Of a stretch of 64,000 nucleotides of DNA, positions 42,863 to 51,766 are shown piece by piece; the first letter of the stretch is position 1, and each line of letters opens with the position of its first letter. The notes beneath the pieces are model-generated. The model was given only the letters and a program-made list of their open reading frames with translations. It did no database searches and was not told the DNA's origin. Both the position numbers and the translations under genes were made by a program. Source of the stretch: Palleronia sp. THAF1 (lineage in GTDB: Bacteria > Pseudomonadota > Alphaproteobacteria > Rhodobacterales > Rhodobacteraceae); the NCBI RefSeq assembly GCF_009363795.1, contig NZ_CP045420.1, positions 2,585,001 through 2,649,000 on the forward strand, in the 5' to 3' direction.

Positions 42863-43569
42863 GCGCTCGCCCTCGCGCGGCGTTTCACGAACAACTCGGC
42901 TTGCCCGCCTGCCAAAATGCCGAGCAATGCCGCGACCATCAGGCCCAGCGACCACGGCACCCACGCAAAGGCCAGGGCAGAGACGCCCGCCACCAATGCC
43001 GTGACGATATGCGGGCCGGACCGCAAAAGGGGCGCCGTCAGCGCGATGAAGCAGATCGGCACCGCGAAATCGAGGCCGAAGGACGCCGGGATCGCCTGCC
43101 CCACCAGCGCGCCGACAAGCGTGAAGCCGTACCAGAACGGGCAGATCAGCATCATGCATCCGAAGTAGTAGGCGACCTTGGACGCGGGCGTCATCTCTGG
43201 CCGATCCTCATAGGTGCGGTAGGCGACGGCGAAGGCCTGATCGACCATGAGGTAGGCCATCAGCGCGCGAATGCTCAGGCGGGCGTGACCGATATGCGGA
43301 ACCAGAGCGGCGGAATACATCGCCATGCGCAGGTTCACCGCCAGCGCCGTCAGCAGCGCGATGAAGACGGGCGCTTGGTCCTGCAGCAGCGCCAGCGCGG
43401 TGAACTGAGATGCGCCCGCGATCACCAGGACCGACATCGACATCGTCTGCAGGACGTCCAGCCCCGCATCCCGCGCCACCACGCCGAACAGCAGCGAGTA
43501 GGGCACCACGATCAGCGTGAACGGCGCGCAGTCGCGGTAGCCCTGCCAGAAAGCGCGGGCCTGGGTCAT
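42859..43569 (-). CDS. azlC: AzlC-family transporter large subunit
   Basis: A 236-residue membrane protein with six to seven helices. GYRDCAPFTLIVVPYSLLFGV near residue 9 (in parts PYSLLFGV), AGASQFTALALL near residue 50, NLRMAMYSAALVPH near residue 78 and DQAFAVAY are the AzlC hallmarks. With AzlD it forms an exporter. It overlaps azlD downstream and the exported hypothetical upstream by four bases each, so the three are one transcript from the 44.03 kb promoter. Confidence 0.87.
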   Translation of the reverse strand: MTQARAFWQGYRDCAPFTLIVVPYSLLFGVVARDAGLDVLQTMSMSVLVIAGASQFTALALLQDQAPVFIALLTALAVNLRMAMYSAALVPHIGHARLSIRALMAYLMVDQAFAVAYRTYEDRPEMTPASKVAYYFGCMMLICPFWYGFTLVGALVGQAIPASFGLDFAVPICFIALTAPLLRSGPHIVTALVAGVSALAFAWVPWSLGLMVAALLGILAGGQAELFVKRRARASA

Positions 43570-44027
43570 TCCACCTGTGCTGCGCGCTGGACCAACCGCA
43601 CATAGGTCAGACCCGCGGCGTTCGCCTTGCACCGGGCACCTTGCCGCTGGATGACCTCACCCGTGTCGCGGCCCACGGCGCGCGACAGCTCCTCAAGACG
43701 GTCGCATTGCAGCAAGGCCGATAGAACATCGTACTTCGTTTCGATCCGCGCGATGGTCGCGATCTCTTCGGATGCGCCCTCGGTCAGGCGGGCGATACGC
43801 TCGGCGATACCCGCGTTGAACGTGGCTGCCTCCTTCGTGAAGCACAGCGTGGCCACGGCGGGTGTTTCCGGATCGGTCGCATCGCAGGTGGCCAGTGCGT
43901 CGGTAATACAGGCACCGGGCGTTTCGCTTTCGGCGATGCAGGCGTCTACCGCAGCGATATCGACCTGCGCCATCGCTGGCGCGGCCACTGCAAGACAGGC
44001 AACAGAGAGAAGCAGGCGGATTGTCAC
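43566..44027 (-). CDS. Exported small Cys-containing hypothetical protein
   Basis: A 153-residue protein. A signal peptide (IRLLLSVACLAVAAPAMAQ) is followed by a mature part with Cys residues in DACIAE, GACITD, ATCDAT, TLCFTK, LQCDRL and ARCKAN: six, enough for three disulphides. I do not recognise the family; the spacing is reminiscent of LprI/DUF1311-type periplasmic proteins. The start is GTG at 44027 behind GGGAGAT. It is the first gene before azlCD, and is divergent from the dehydratase gene with a shared TGGTATACCA site. Confidence 0.65.
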   Translation of the reverse strand: MTIRLLLSVACLAVAAPAMAQVDIAAVDACIAESETPGACITDALATCDATDPETPAVATLCFTKEAATFNAGIAERIARLTEGASEEIATIARIETKYDVLSALLQCDRLEELSRAVGRDTGEVIQRQGARCKANAAGLTYVRLVQRAAQVE

Positions 44028-44070
44028 AGAAGGATCTCCCTGAACGCACGACCATCTCGGCCCTTGCATT

Positions 44071-44080
44071 TGGTATACCA
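44071..44080. promoter_or_regulatory. TGGTATACCA operator between the exported protein and the IlvD/XylD-like gene
   Basis: A perfect palindrome (TTTGGTATACCATTT in context), 47 bases before the dehydratase ATG and 43 bases before the divergent GTG start. Same core as the other five sites in the window. Confidence 0.82.
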
Positions 44081-44127
44081 TTTAAGGAAGCTGTGCCAAG
44101 GCCGTCCGTTGGCCGAAAGGGGATCAG

Positions 44128-45909
44128 ATGACAGATACGCGCGCCAACAAACGCTTCCGCTCGCAAGAGTGGTTCGACAACCCGAACAATCCGGGCATGA
44201 CAGCCCTGTATGTCGAGCGCTATCAGAACAGCGAATACACGCGCGAAGAGTTGCAGGGCGGGCGCCCGATCATCGGCATCGCGCAGACCGGCAGCGATCT
44301 GGCGCCCTGTAATAAGATTCATGTCTTCCTCATGGACCGGATCAAGGCGGGCATCCGCGAGGCAGGCGGCGTTCCGATGGAATTCCCGGTTCATCCCATT
44401 CAAGAAACCGGCAAGCGCCCCACCGCCGCATTGGACCGCAATCTGGCTTATCTGAGCCTCGTCGAAGTGCTGCACGGCTATCCGATCGATGGCGTCGTGC
44501 TGACCACTGGCTGTGACAAGACCACCCCTGCCATGCTGATGGGCGCGGCCACCGTGGACCTGCCCGCCATCGCGCTGAACGGCGGGCCGATGCTGGACGG
44601 TTGGTGGCAGGGCAAGCGCGCGGGCTCTGGCACGATCGTCTGGGAAAGCCGCCGCCTGCTGGCCGAAGGCAAGATCGACTACGAAGAATTCATGAGCCGC
44701 GTGTGTTCGTCGGCCCCCTCGCTGGGTCATTGCAACACCATGGGCACCGCCAGCACGATGAACGCAATGGCAGAGGCCTTGGGTATGACCCTGACCGGCA
44801 ACGCCGCGATTCCCGCGCCTTTCCGTGAGCGGATGGCAATGGCCTACCAGACAGGACAGCGCATCGTTCAGATGGTCCTGGACGATCTGAAGCCGTCCGA
44901 CATCATGACGCGTGAAGCCTTCGAGAACGCCATCGTCGTAAATGCTGCCATCGGCGGGTCCACCAACGCACCGCCGCATCTGCAGGCCGTCGCGCGCCAC
45001 ATCGGGGTCGAGCTGGATGTGAAGGATTGGGAAACCATCGGCTTCGACGTGCCGCTTCTCGTCAACATGCAGCCCGCCGGCGAATACTTGGGCGAATCCT
45101 TCTACCGCGCGGGTGGTGTACCTGCGCTGATGGGGGAACTCCTGAAGGCCGGTCGCTTGCACGAAGACGCAATGACCGCCACCGGCGCGCGGGTGTTGGA
45201 AAACCTGACCGGCTGGCGCAGCCGGGACGAGGACGTGATCAAGCCATACGACGCGCCCATGCGCCCCAATGCGGGCTTCAAGGTGCTGTCGGGAAACCTG
45301 TTCGATAGCGCCTTGATGAAAACCAGCGTGATCTCTGACGACTTCCGCAAGCGATTCCTGTCAGAGCCGGGGAACGAGGGCGTCTACGAGGCCCGCGCCA
45401 TCGTGTTCGAGGGGCCGGAAGACTACCACGACCGCCTGAACGATCCCGCGTTGGAGATCGACGACCGCTCCATCCTGTTCATCCGCGGCGTGGGCTGCGT
45501 CGGCTACCCCGGCAGTGCAGAGGTGGTGAACATGCAGCCGCCCGACGCGCTGATCCGGGCGGGCGTGAACCACCTGCCCACCGTAGGCGACGGGCGACAA
45601 TCGGGTACGTCGGAAAGCCCGTCGATCCTGAACGCCTCGCCGGAAGCTGTCGTGGGCGGGGGGCTGGCCTATCTGCGCACCGGCGACCGCGTGCGGCTGG
45701 ACCTGAACGCCAGCCGGATGGACGCGCTGGTGCCAGAGGACGAATGGCAGGCCCGCATCGACGCGTGGGAGCCGCCCGTGTTGCACCACCAGACCCCGTG
45801 GCAAGAGATCTACCGCACGCATGTGGGACAACTGTCCACCGGCGGCTGTCTGGAACTGGCGACCGCCTACCAGAAGGTCGGCCGTGACCTGCCGCGCGAC
45901 AATCATTGA
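44128..45909 (+). CDS. IlvD/Edd-family sugar-acid dehydratase (D-xylonate/L-arabinonate dehydratase-like)
   Basis: A 593-residue iron-sulphur dehydratase. The three cluster Cys are in DLAPCNK near residue 60, TTGCDKTTP near residue 130 and GHCNTMGTAST near residue 200. The Mg/substrate segments GGSTNAPPHLQA, GVGCVGYPGSAEVVNM (in parts) and DGRQSGTSESPSI follow. The length and the GHCNTMGTAST / SGTSESPSI wording fit the pentonate-dehydratase branch rather than biosynthetic IlvD. It makes 2-keto-3-deoxy acids, feeding the XylX-like FAH protein or an aldolase. It lies directly behind a TGGTATACCA operator, and an SDR gene follows at 16 bases. Confidence 0.87.
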   Translation: MTDTRANKRFRSQEWFDNPNNPGMTALYVERYQNSEYTREELQGGRPIIGIAQTGSDLAPCNKIHVFLMDRIKAGIREAGGVPMEFPVHPIQETGKRPTAALDRNLAYLSLVEVLHGYPIDGVVLTTGCDKTTPAMLMGAATVDLPAIALNGGPMLDGWWQGKRAGSGTIVWESRRLLAEGKIDYEEFMSRVCSSAPSLGHCNTMGTASTMNAMAEALGMTLTGNAAIPAPFRERMAMAYQTGQRIVQMVLDDLKPSDIMTREAFENAIVVNAAIGGSTNAPPHLQAVARHIGVELDVKDWETIGFDVPLLVNMQPAGEYLGESFYRAGGVPALMGELLKAGRLHEDAMTATGARVLENLTGWRSRDEDVIKPYDAPMRPNAGFKVLSGNLFDSALMKTSVISDDFRKRFLSEPGNEGVYEARAIVFEGPEDYHDRLNDPALEIDDRSILFIRGVGCVGYPGSAEVVNMQPPDALIRAGVNHLPTVGDGRQSGTSESPSILNASPEAVVGGGLAYLRTGDRVRLDLNASRMDALVPEDEWQARIDAWEPPVLHHQTPWQEIYRTHVGQLSTGGCLELATAYQKVGRDLPRDNH

Positions 45910-45925
45910 ACGAAGGCGAGACAGC

Positions 45926-46663
45926 ATGAGCAAGACCATCATCATCACCGGCGCGGGCGGCGGCATCGGCAAGGCGACCGCCGACGCGTTCCTAGACGCA
46001 GGCTGGCGCGTCGGCTTCGTGGGACGCACGCCCGAAAAAGTGGAAGAAGCGGCAGGCGGACGCGATGGCGCGCTGCCCCTGCCCTGCGATGTGACGAACG
46101 AGGCAGAGGTGTCGGACGCCTTCACCAAGGCGCAGAACCAGTGGGGCCGGATCGACGCGATCTTCAACAACGCGGGCGTGTCGATGCCGTCCGAGACCAT
46201 CGACGAGATCGACGTGGACGCATGGCGCAACCTGATCGATATCAACGTCACCGGCAGCTTCATCTGCGCGAAAGTCGCTTTTGGATGCATGCGCGCGCAA
46301 AACCCGCAGGGCGGGCGCATCATCAACAACGGCTCTATCTCGTCCGACGTGCCGCGCTGGGGTTCGGCGGCCTACACCGCGTCCAAGCACGCGATCACGG
46401 GGCTCACACGGTCGATCAGTCTGGATGGTCGCGCGTTCTCTATCGCGTGCGGCCAGATCGACATCGGCAACGCGCTGACCGACATGGCGCGCAAGATGAC
46501 CAAGGGCGTGCCGCAGGCCGACGGATCCATCGCGGTCGAGCCTGTGATGGACGTGTCGCATGTGGCGAACTCGGTCCTGCACATGGCCAGCCTGCCACTG
46601 GACGCGAACGTGCAGTTCATGACCGTGATGGCAACCAACATGCCCTATATCGGGCGCGGCTGA
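45926..46663 (+). CDS. SDR-family sugar or sugar-acid dehydrogenase
   Basis: A 245-residue classical SDR. TGAGGGIGKATADAF gives the cofactor site, NNAGVS near residue 80, catalytic Ser in NGSISSDVP near residue 136, and YTASKHA (Tyr, Lys) near residue 150. The active site is complete. Instead of the usual PG motif, the tail reads CGQIDIGNALTDMA, seen in a sugar-acid-cluster SDR group. The substrate is not fixed; a sugar or aldonate is likely from context. ATG at 45926 behind GAAGGCGAG, in one unit with the dehydratase. Confidence 0.82.
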   Translation: MSKTIIITGAGGGIGKATADAFLDAGWRVGFVGRTPEKVEEAAGGRDGALPLPCDVTNEAEVSDAFTKAQNQWGRIDAIFNNAGVSMPSETIDEIDVDAWRNLIDINVTGSFICAKVAFGCMRAQNPQGGRIINNGSISSDVPRWGSAAYTASKHAITGLTRSISLDGRAFSIACGQIDIGNALTDMARKMTKGVPQADGSIAVEPVMDVSHVANSVLHMASLPLDANVQFMTVMATNMPYIGRG

Positions 46664-46669
46664 ACAGAG

Positions 46670-47557
46670 TTACGCGGGCGCCTTCTGGCGCTCGCGGTTC
46701 CAGATATACAGGCCAGAGGCGATGATGATCAGCCCGCCGGCCAGCGTCCAGATCGTTGGATAAGTTGCAAAGACAAGGATGCCCGCTACCGCCGCAAGAA
46801 AGATCTGGCTGTAGACCATCGGCGCAAGGATCGACGCATCGGCCCAGCGATGTGCAACGGTGGCAAGGATATGCCCCATCATGCCGAACCCGCCGATCAG
46901 AAACATGATCAGCCACTGCAGGCCGTTTTCGGGCCAGACCCACACAGCCCACGCGAACGGCGCCAGGGCGACCGACGCCAGCCCTGACGACCACACCTGC
47001 TGGGTCGCGTTAGTCTCTATCCCAGCCAGCATCCGCGTCATGATGAAATAAAGCGACGCGATAATCAGCGCAGCTAGCGAGAAGAACATCGCCGGGTGGA
47101 ACTCTGTCCCCCACGGCTGGATCACCACGAGCACACCCAGGAACCCCACGCAGACCGCCACGATCCGACGCAATCCCACGCGCTCTCCCAAGATCGGGAT
47201 GGCCAGCAGCGTGACCACGATGGGACCGGCGAACATGATGGTCGTGGTGACGGTGATCGGCAGCGATTGCAGCGCGAAGAAGTTGCAGATTGTCGATCCG
47301 AACAGGAACAGCGACCGCAGGGCCTGCCGGAACGGCGCTTCGGAATGGAAGATCAGGCGCCGTTCCTGCGGCAGATACAGGATCATCGCATAGGCGAAGT
47401 GCCCGAAGTAGCGCACGAAAACGACCTGCATGACGGGTAGCCCCGCCAGCACCAGCCACTTGGCAGAGGTGTCGATACAGGTGAAGAAGACGACCGCGAA
47501 GAACATGGTCAGCACGCCTGCCTTGGCGCGGTCTTCTCTGGGAATGGGGGTGCTCAT
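46670..47557 (-). CDS. DMT-superfamily (EamA) permease
   Basis: A 295-residue membrane protein with about ten helices. It begins KAGVLTMFFAVVFFTCIDTSAKW; the first EamA repeat ends near FAGPIVVTLLAIPILGERVG (residue about 110, in parts) and the second holds VYSQIFLAAVAGILVFATYP. A small-molecule exporter of unknown substrate. It is the last gene of a minus-strand run that starts with the TRAP binding protein at 57.46 kb. Confidence 0.83.
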   Translation of the reverse strand: MSTPIPREDRAKAGVLTMFFAVVFFTCIDTSAKWLVLAGLPVMQVVFVRYFGHFAYAMILYLPQERRLIFHSEAPFRQALRSLFLFGSTICNFFALQSLPITVTTTIMFAGPIVVTLLAIPILGERVGLRRIVAVCVGFLGVLVVIQPWGTEFHPAMFFSLAALIIASLYFIMTRMLAGIETNATQQVWSSGLASVALAPFAWAVWVWPENGLQWLIMFLIGGFGMMGHILATVAHRWADASILAPMVYSQIFLAAVAGILVFATYPTIWTLAGGLIIIASGLYIWNRERQKAPA

Positions 47558-47570
47558 GGGCGTATCGCGA

Positions 47571-48293
47571 TCAGATCGTCATTCCGCCATCAATGCAGAC
47601 GCACTGCCCGGTCATGTAGCGGCTTTCGTCGCTGGACAGGTAGACGACCAGATCGGCGATCTCTTGCGCCTGACCAATGCGGCCCATGGGCTGACGGGCA
47701 ACGAAGGCGGTCATTGCGGCATCGTAGTCTCCGCTCGCGCGCAGACGTTCATGCAGGCTAGGACTGTCCACCGTGCCCGGCGCGATGGCATTGCAGCGGA
47801 TGCCCTGCCCCACGAAATCGGCGGCGACCTGCTTGGTCAGCCCGATCGTGGCGGCCTTTGACGTGCCGTAGATGAACCGGTTCGGCAGGCCCATGACGGA
47901 AGAACACACCGATGCGATGTTCACGATGGCCCCATGCCCCCGGTCTATCATCCCCGGCAGCGCCGCCTGAATCGCCTGCATATGGGGGCGGACATTCAGG
48001 TTCATTGCCGTGTCGAAGTCCTGATCGGTGGCCTCAAGGATCGTGCCCGCATGGACGATACCGGAACAGTTCACCAGAATATCGGGAGCGGTGTCGTGCA
48101 CCGCCTGCGTCAGCGCCACCTTGTCGGTCACGTCAAGCGCGAAGGCATGGGCGGCCTTGAGCCCCTTCAGCAAATCACCATTCAGGTCGGTCGCCGTCAC
48201 CGACGCCCCTTCACGGATCAGCGCCTCTGCCGTCGCGCGCCCGATGCCTTGCCCAGCGGCTGTGATGAAGGCGGTCTTGCCCTGTAATCTCAT
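47571..48293 (-). CDS. SDR dehydrogenase resembling 2-keto-3-deoxy-L-fuconate dehydrogenase
   Basis: A 240-residue classical SDR: TAAGQGIGRATAEAL at the N-terminus, NCSGIVHAGT near residue 78, catalytic Ser in NIASVCSSVMG near residue 127 and YGTSKAA near residue 142, ending CIDGGMTI. The set, including VNCSGIVH and NRFIYGTSKAA, resembles the DHRS6/KDF-dehydrogenase group of nonphosphorylative L-fucose/L-rhamnose breakdown. An Lra6-like FAH hydrolase is encoded at 58.3 kb and an enolase-type dehydratase at 52.7 kb, which would complete that route (inference). The ATG overlaps the stop of the reductase gene upstream. Confidence 0.8.
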   Translation of the reverse strand: MRLQGKTAFITAAGQGIGRATAEALIREGASVTATDLNGDLLKGLKAAHAFALDVTDKVALTQAVHDTAPDILVNCSGIVHAGTILEATDQDFDTAMNLNVRPHMQAIQAALPGMIDRGHGAIVNIASVCSSVMGLPNRFIYGTSKAATIGLTKQVAADFVGQGIRCNAIAPGTVDSPSLHERLRASGDYDAAMTAFVARQPMGRIGQAQEIADLVVYLSSDESRYMTGQCVCIDGGMTI

Positions 48294-49180
48294 TTCTTTT
48301 CCCCAAGATGGGCCTGCATCCAGTCCACCATCGCGGGCACCATCATATTACCCTCTCCGCCGTCGCGCGCTTCGCGCAGGGTGGCGTCGGCGGCCCCGGA
48401 CATGCGGCTTTGCAGGCCAAGATCCTGCGCCATCTGGCGGTAGTAGCCCACGTCCTTCGCCGCGTTCGCGACCGAGAAGGCCAAATCGACCTGACCGTCC
48501 ACCGCATAGTTGCGGATGAAGCCCATCATGCCCGAATGGTTCGGCCCCGCCGCCATGACGTCATACAGCGCCTGCCGCTCGATGCCCGACGTGTCGGCGA
48601 CCGCGAACGCCTCTGCCATGGCGCAGGCGGTGGTCATGGCGAAGTAGTTGTTGATCAACTTGATCGTGTGGCCGTTGCCCAGCGCACCAAGGTGGAAGAC
48701 GTTTTCGCCCAACACGTCGAGCACCGGTTTGACCCGAGCGTAGGCGTCCGCATCTCCCGCGCACATGATGTTCAGCTGGCCGTCCTTGGCGTGCGCTGGC
48801 GTGCGGCCCAGCGGCGCGTCGAGGTACGTTGCCCCCTTCTCTGCCAGCGCCGCGCCGATCTTCTTGGTGGACTCGGGCAGCGAGGTGCCAAAGTCGATCA
48901 CGACCTGCCCCTGTTTCGCGCCCGCCAGTACACCGTTGTCACCGTAGACGCGGCTTTCGACCTGATCAGAGGTGCCGACGCAGAGCATCACGATATCCGC
49001 GCTTTCGGCCAACGCCTTGGCGCTTTCCGCCTCGGTCCCGCCGCGCGAGATGGCTTCCTCCACACCCGTACGGTCGCGGTTGCCCAGAACAGTCACAGCA
49101 TAGCCTGCGCCCTGCAGGCATTCGACCATCGCCCGGCCCATGAGGCCAAGGCCAATGAAGCCTATCGTCGGTGTCGTCAT
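48290..49180 (-). CDS. NAD(P)-dependent 3-hydroxyacid dehydrogenase, 3-hydroxyisobutyrate dehydrogenase family
   Basis: A 296-residue paralogue of the protein at 40224. GFIGLGLMGRAMVE forms the Rossmann site, DFGTSLPESTKKIG lies near residue 95, loop DAPLGRTPAHAKDG near residue 117, and catalytic Lys in LGNGHTIKLINNYFA near residue 175. It is probably a reductase or dehydrogenase for a short 3-hydroxy acid made in sugar-acid breakdown. Its stop overlaps the SDR start. Confidence 0.83.
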   Translation of the reverse strand: MTTPTIGFIGLGLMGRAMVECLQGAGYAVTVLGNRDRTGVEEAISRGGTEAESAKALAESADIVMLCVGTSDQVESRVYGDNGVLAGAKQGQVVIDFGTSLPESTKKIGAALAEKGATYLDAPLGRTPAHAKDGQLNIMCAGDADAYARVKPVLDVLGENVFHLGALGNGHTIKLINNYFAMTTACAMAEAFAVADTSGIERQALYDVMAAGPNHSGMMGFIRNYAVDGQVDLAFSVANAAKDVGYYRQMAQDLGLQSRMSGAADATLREARDGGEGNMMVPAMVDWMQAHLGEKK

Positions 49181-49196
49181 CGTTTTCCCCTTCGTT

Positions 49197-50258
49197 TCAT
49201 ACGCCAGTATAATCGCCGGGCACCTGCCCCGCGCGCACAGGCCTGCCCTGTTGTGCGGACAAGGCGGCTGCCAGCGTCATCTCCAACGCCTTCATGCCAT
49301 CCGCGCCCGTACACAGCACGTCGTCTTCTGCTCCACCGACCACGCCGGCGAAACGGGTGATCTGTTCCAGCAGCGGATCGACCGTGTCGCAATGCGGGCC
49401 ATCGCGGCGCGTCAGCGGCTTGGACCACTCGACCTCTCCGGGATCGGAGCGGCCCCAGAAGGTCAGCGATGGAAACTCCAGCGAGCCCAGCGTGCCGACG
49501 AACCGCAGGTAATCCTGCCCCGATGGCGCGATGGCCGGATTCTCGGCGGTCGCGGACTCAAACGACCAAGGTGACGCGCCCGCGTCGGAAATCAGGAACG
49601 AGCCCAAAGCGCCGCTTTCGAACCGCAAGGCGAGGGCGGAAGTATCCTCGACCATCAGCCCGCGCCGCGCGTTGGATGTCAGCGCGGTGATCTCATCGAT
49701 TTCGCCAAGGAAGAAACGCAGGAGGTCCAACTCATGCGTCAGGTTGGTCAGCAGTGGGCCAGCGCCGGGAAGGCGCCGCCATTGTGCGTCGTAATAGGTG
49801 TCGTGTTTGCGCAGGGACCACATGCCCTGAACGCCGACGACATCGCCGATCTGCGTCAAGGCCTCGCGCGTGGCGCGCGAAAACGGATGGCAGCGGCGGT
49901 GGTGGCCGGTGAATAGCGGGACGCCCCTGTCGGCGGCGCGAGTCACGATATCCGTCGCCTGATCCATCGTCCCGGCGACAGGCTTTTCGACGATCACCGG
50001 CCAGCCCCGGTCGATGCATGCCAACGCAGAGGCATGGTGGTCCTGCGTCGGCGTGGCGAGGATCGCGGCGCGCGTCTCGTCGGGTACGTCATCCAACGTC
50101 GCGACCGCGTTCAGCCCCATGGACCGCAGTTCGGCCCGCCGCGCAGCCACCGGCTCGACCACCGCCGCGATGCGGGTCGCCGCACATTCCTGCGCCACCT
50201 GCACATGCCGCATCCCGATGGAACCTGCGCCGATGATGACGACCGGCAGTTGGCTCAC
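49197..50258 (-). CDS. Gfo/Idh/MocA-family oxidoreductase
   Basis: A 353-residue protein. VVIIGAGSIGMRHV is the Rossmann site, VEKPVAGTM near residue 95 is the family EKP motif, and HHRRCHPF and GPLLTNLTHELDLLRFFLG (in parts) carry the conserved His and Asp residues of the second domain. It oxidises a sugar or cyclitol. The start is GTG overlapping the stop of the altronate dehydratase gene; an ATG-started extension into that gene is not credible. Confidence 0.85.
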   Translation of the reverse strand: MSQLPVVIIGAGSIGMRHVQVAQECAATRIAAVVEPVAARRAELRSMGLNAVATLDDVPDETRAAILATPTQDHHASALACIDRGWPVIVEKPVAGTMDQATDIVTRAADRGVPLFTGHHRRCHPFSRATREALTQIGDVVGVQGMWSLRKHDTYYDAQWRRLPGAGPLLTNLTHELDLLRFFLGEIDEITALTSNARRGLMVEDTSALALRFESGALGSFLISDAGASPWSFESATAENPAIAPSGQDYLRFVGTLGSLEFPSLTFWGRSDPGEVEWSKPLTRRDGPHCDTVDPLLEQITRFAGVVGGAEDDVLCTGADGMKALEMTLAAALSAQQGRPVRAGQVPGDYTGV

Positions 50259-51745
50259 ATCACGGCCCCGACCTGCCACGGCACGAATTCGTAGTCGCCA
50301 AGGCCTTGCGCTTCGGACTTCGAGGCTTCGCCCGATGCCATGCGCAACCACATCTCGTAGATCTCGCGGCCCACCTCTTCGACGCTGGCGCCGTGCGACA
50401 GGATGGTGCCCGCGTTCACGTCCATGTCCGATGTCAGGCGCTGGAACATCTGCGTGTTGGTGGCGACCTTCATCGTCGGCGCGGGCTTAGAGCCGAAGGC
50501 CGATCCCCGCCCGGTGGTGAAGCAGACAAGATTGCAGCCACTGGCGATCTGGCCGGTGACGCTGGCCGGGTCGTAGCCGGGGCTGTCCATGAAGGTGAAG
50601 CCACGGGTGGTGACGGGTTCGGCGTATTTGAACACGCCGGTCAGGGGGGTCGTGCCGCCCTTGGCCGCAGCCCCAAGCGACTTCTCAAGAATCGTCGTCA
50701 GCCCGCCCGCCTTGTTTCCGGGGCTGGGGTTGTTGTCCATGTTGCCGCGATTGCGGCTGGTGTAGTCCTGCCACCACTCGATCAGGCCGATCAGTTTGTC
50801 GCCCACGGCGCGATCCGTCGCGCGGGCGGTCAGCAGGTGTTCGGCGCCGTAGATCTCTGGTGTTTCGGCCAGCACACCGGTGCCGCCCTGCGCCACCAGC
50901 AGATCGCAGGCATGACCGACCGCCGGGTTCGCGGTGATGCCCGACCACGCGTCAGAGCCGCCGCATTGCAGGGCGACCATCAGTTCAGAGGCTGGGCATT
51001 CCTCACGCTGCACATCATTAACCAGCGGCAGCATCGCCTCGATCTTCTTGATTCCCAATTCAACCGTGGTGCTCAGGCCGCCCACGTCCTGGATGTTCAT
51101 TGCCTGAAACAGCGGGCCGGGGGTCAGGCCGTAGGCTTCGATCAGCCAGTCGATCTGCATCATCTCGCAGCCCAGACCCGCCATCAGCACGCCGCCCACG
51201 TTCGGGTTGCGCGCATAGCCCCAAAGGGTGCGTTGCAACAGCTCGAAGCCCGTGCCGTCCCCGCCCATGGCGCAGCCGGTGCCATGGACGAATGCGGCGA
51301 CGCCGTCGACGTTGGGATAATCCGCCAGCTTGTCCGGCGTGAAGTGTCCTGCGATCATCCGGGCGGCGGTGGCCGAACAATTTACCGAGGTCAGAACGGC
51401 GATGTAGTTGCGCGTACCGACCCGTCCGTTGGACCGGCGATAGCCCTTGAAGGTGTCCCGCTGCGTGGCAGGCACGACCGGGCGCAGGTTGGTCGAGAAT
51501 TCGTACTCCGTATCCACATTGCGGAACTCTAGGTTCTGTGTGTGAACGTGTGCGCCTTTCGCGATGTCTTCCGCTGCATAGCCGATGACCTGCGCGTATT
51601 TGTGGACGGGTTGGCCCTTGGCGATATCCACCGTCGCCATCTTGTGGCCGCGCGGGATCAGTTGGGTCGCCCCCTCCTGCCCCACTTCCAGCGGTGTGAT
51701 CGCAGTGACGACGTTGTCTTCGGGGGACAGGCGGACAGTGTTCAT
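50255..51745 (-). CDS. uxaA: Altronate dehydratase family protein (UxaA type)
   Basis: A 496-residue full-length UxaA-type dehydratase. The N-terminal SAF domain (NVVTAITPLEVGQ to GHKMATVDIAKGQPV, in parts) is joined to the SDH/altronate core with GYRRSNGRVGTRNYI near residue 100, HGTGCAMGG near residue 153, LQCGGSDAWSG near residue 262 and PTMKVATNT near residue 430. It dehydrates D-altronate or a related hexonate to 2-keto-3-deoxygluconate. Presence of a hexuronate-type enzyme in a transcript with a UxuR-like operator is consistent. Confidence 0.82.
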   Translation of the reverse strand: MNTVRLSPEDNVVTAITPLEVGQEGATQLIPRGHKMATVDIAKGQPVHKYAQVIGYAAEDIAKGAHVHTQNLEFRNVDTEYEFSTNLRPVVPATQRDTFKGYRRSNGRVGTRNYIAVLTSVNCSATAARMIAGHFTPDKLADYPNVDGVAAFVHGTGCAMGGDGTGFELLQRTLWGYARNPNVGGVLMAGLGCEMMQIDWLIEAYGLTPGPLFQAMNIQDVGGLSTTVELGIKKIEAMLPLVNDVQREECPASELMVALQCGGSDAWSGITANPAVGHACDLLVAQGGTGVLAETPEIYGAEHLLTARATDRAVGDKLIGLIEWWQDYTSRNRGNMDNNPSPGNKAGGLTTILEKSLGAAAKGGTTPLTGVFKYAEPVTTRGFTFMDSPGYDPASVTGQIASGCNLVCFTTGRGSAFGSKPAPTMKVATNTQMFQRLTSDMDVNAGTILSHGASVEEVGREIYEMWLRMASGEASKSEAQGLGDYEFVPWQVGAVM

Positions 51746-51766
51746 GTGGGCAACTCGGTCAGGGGA

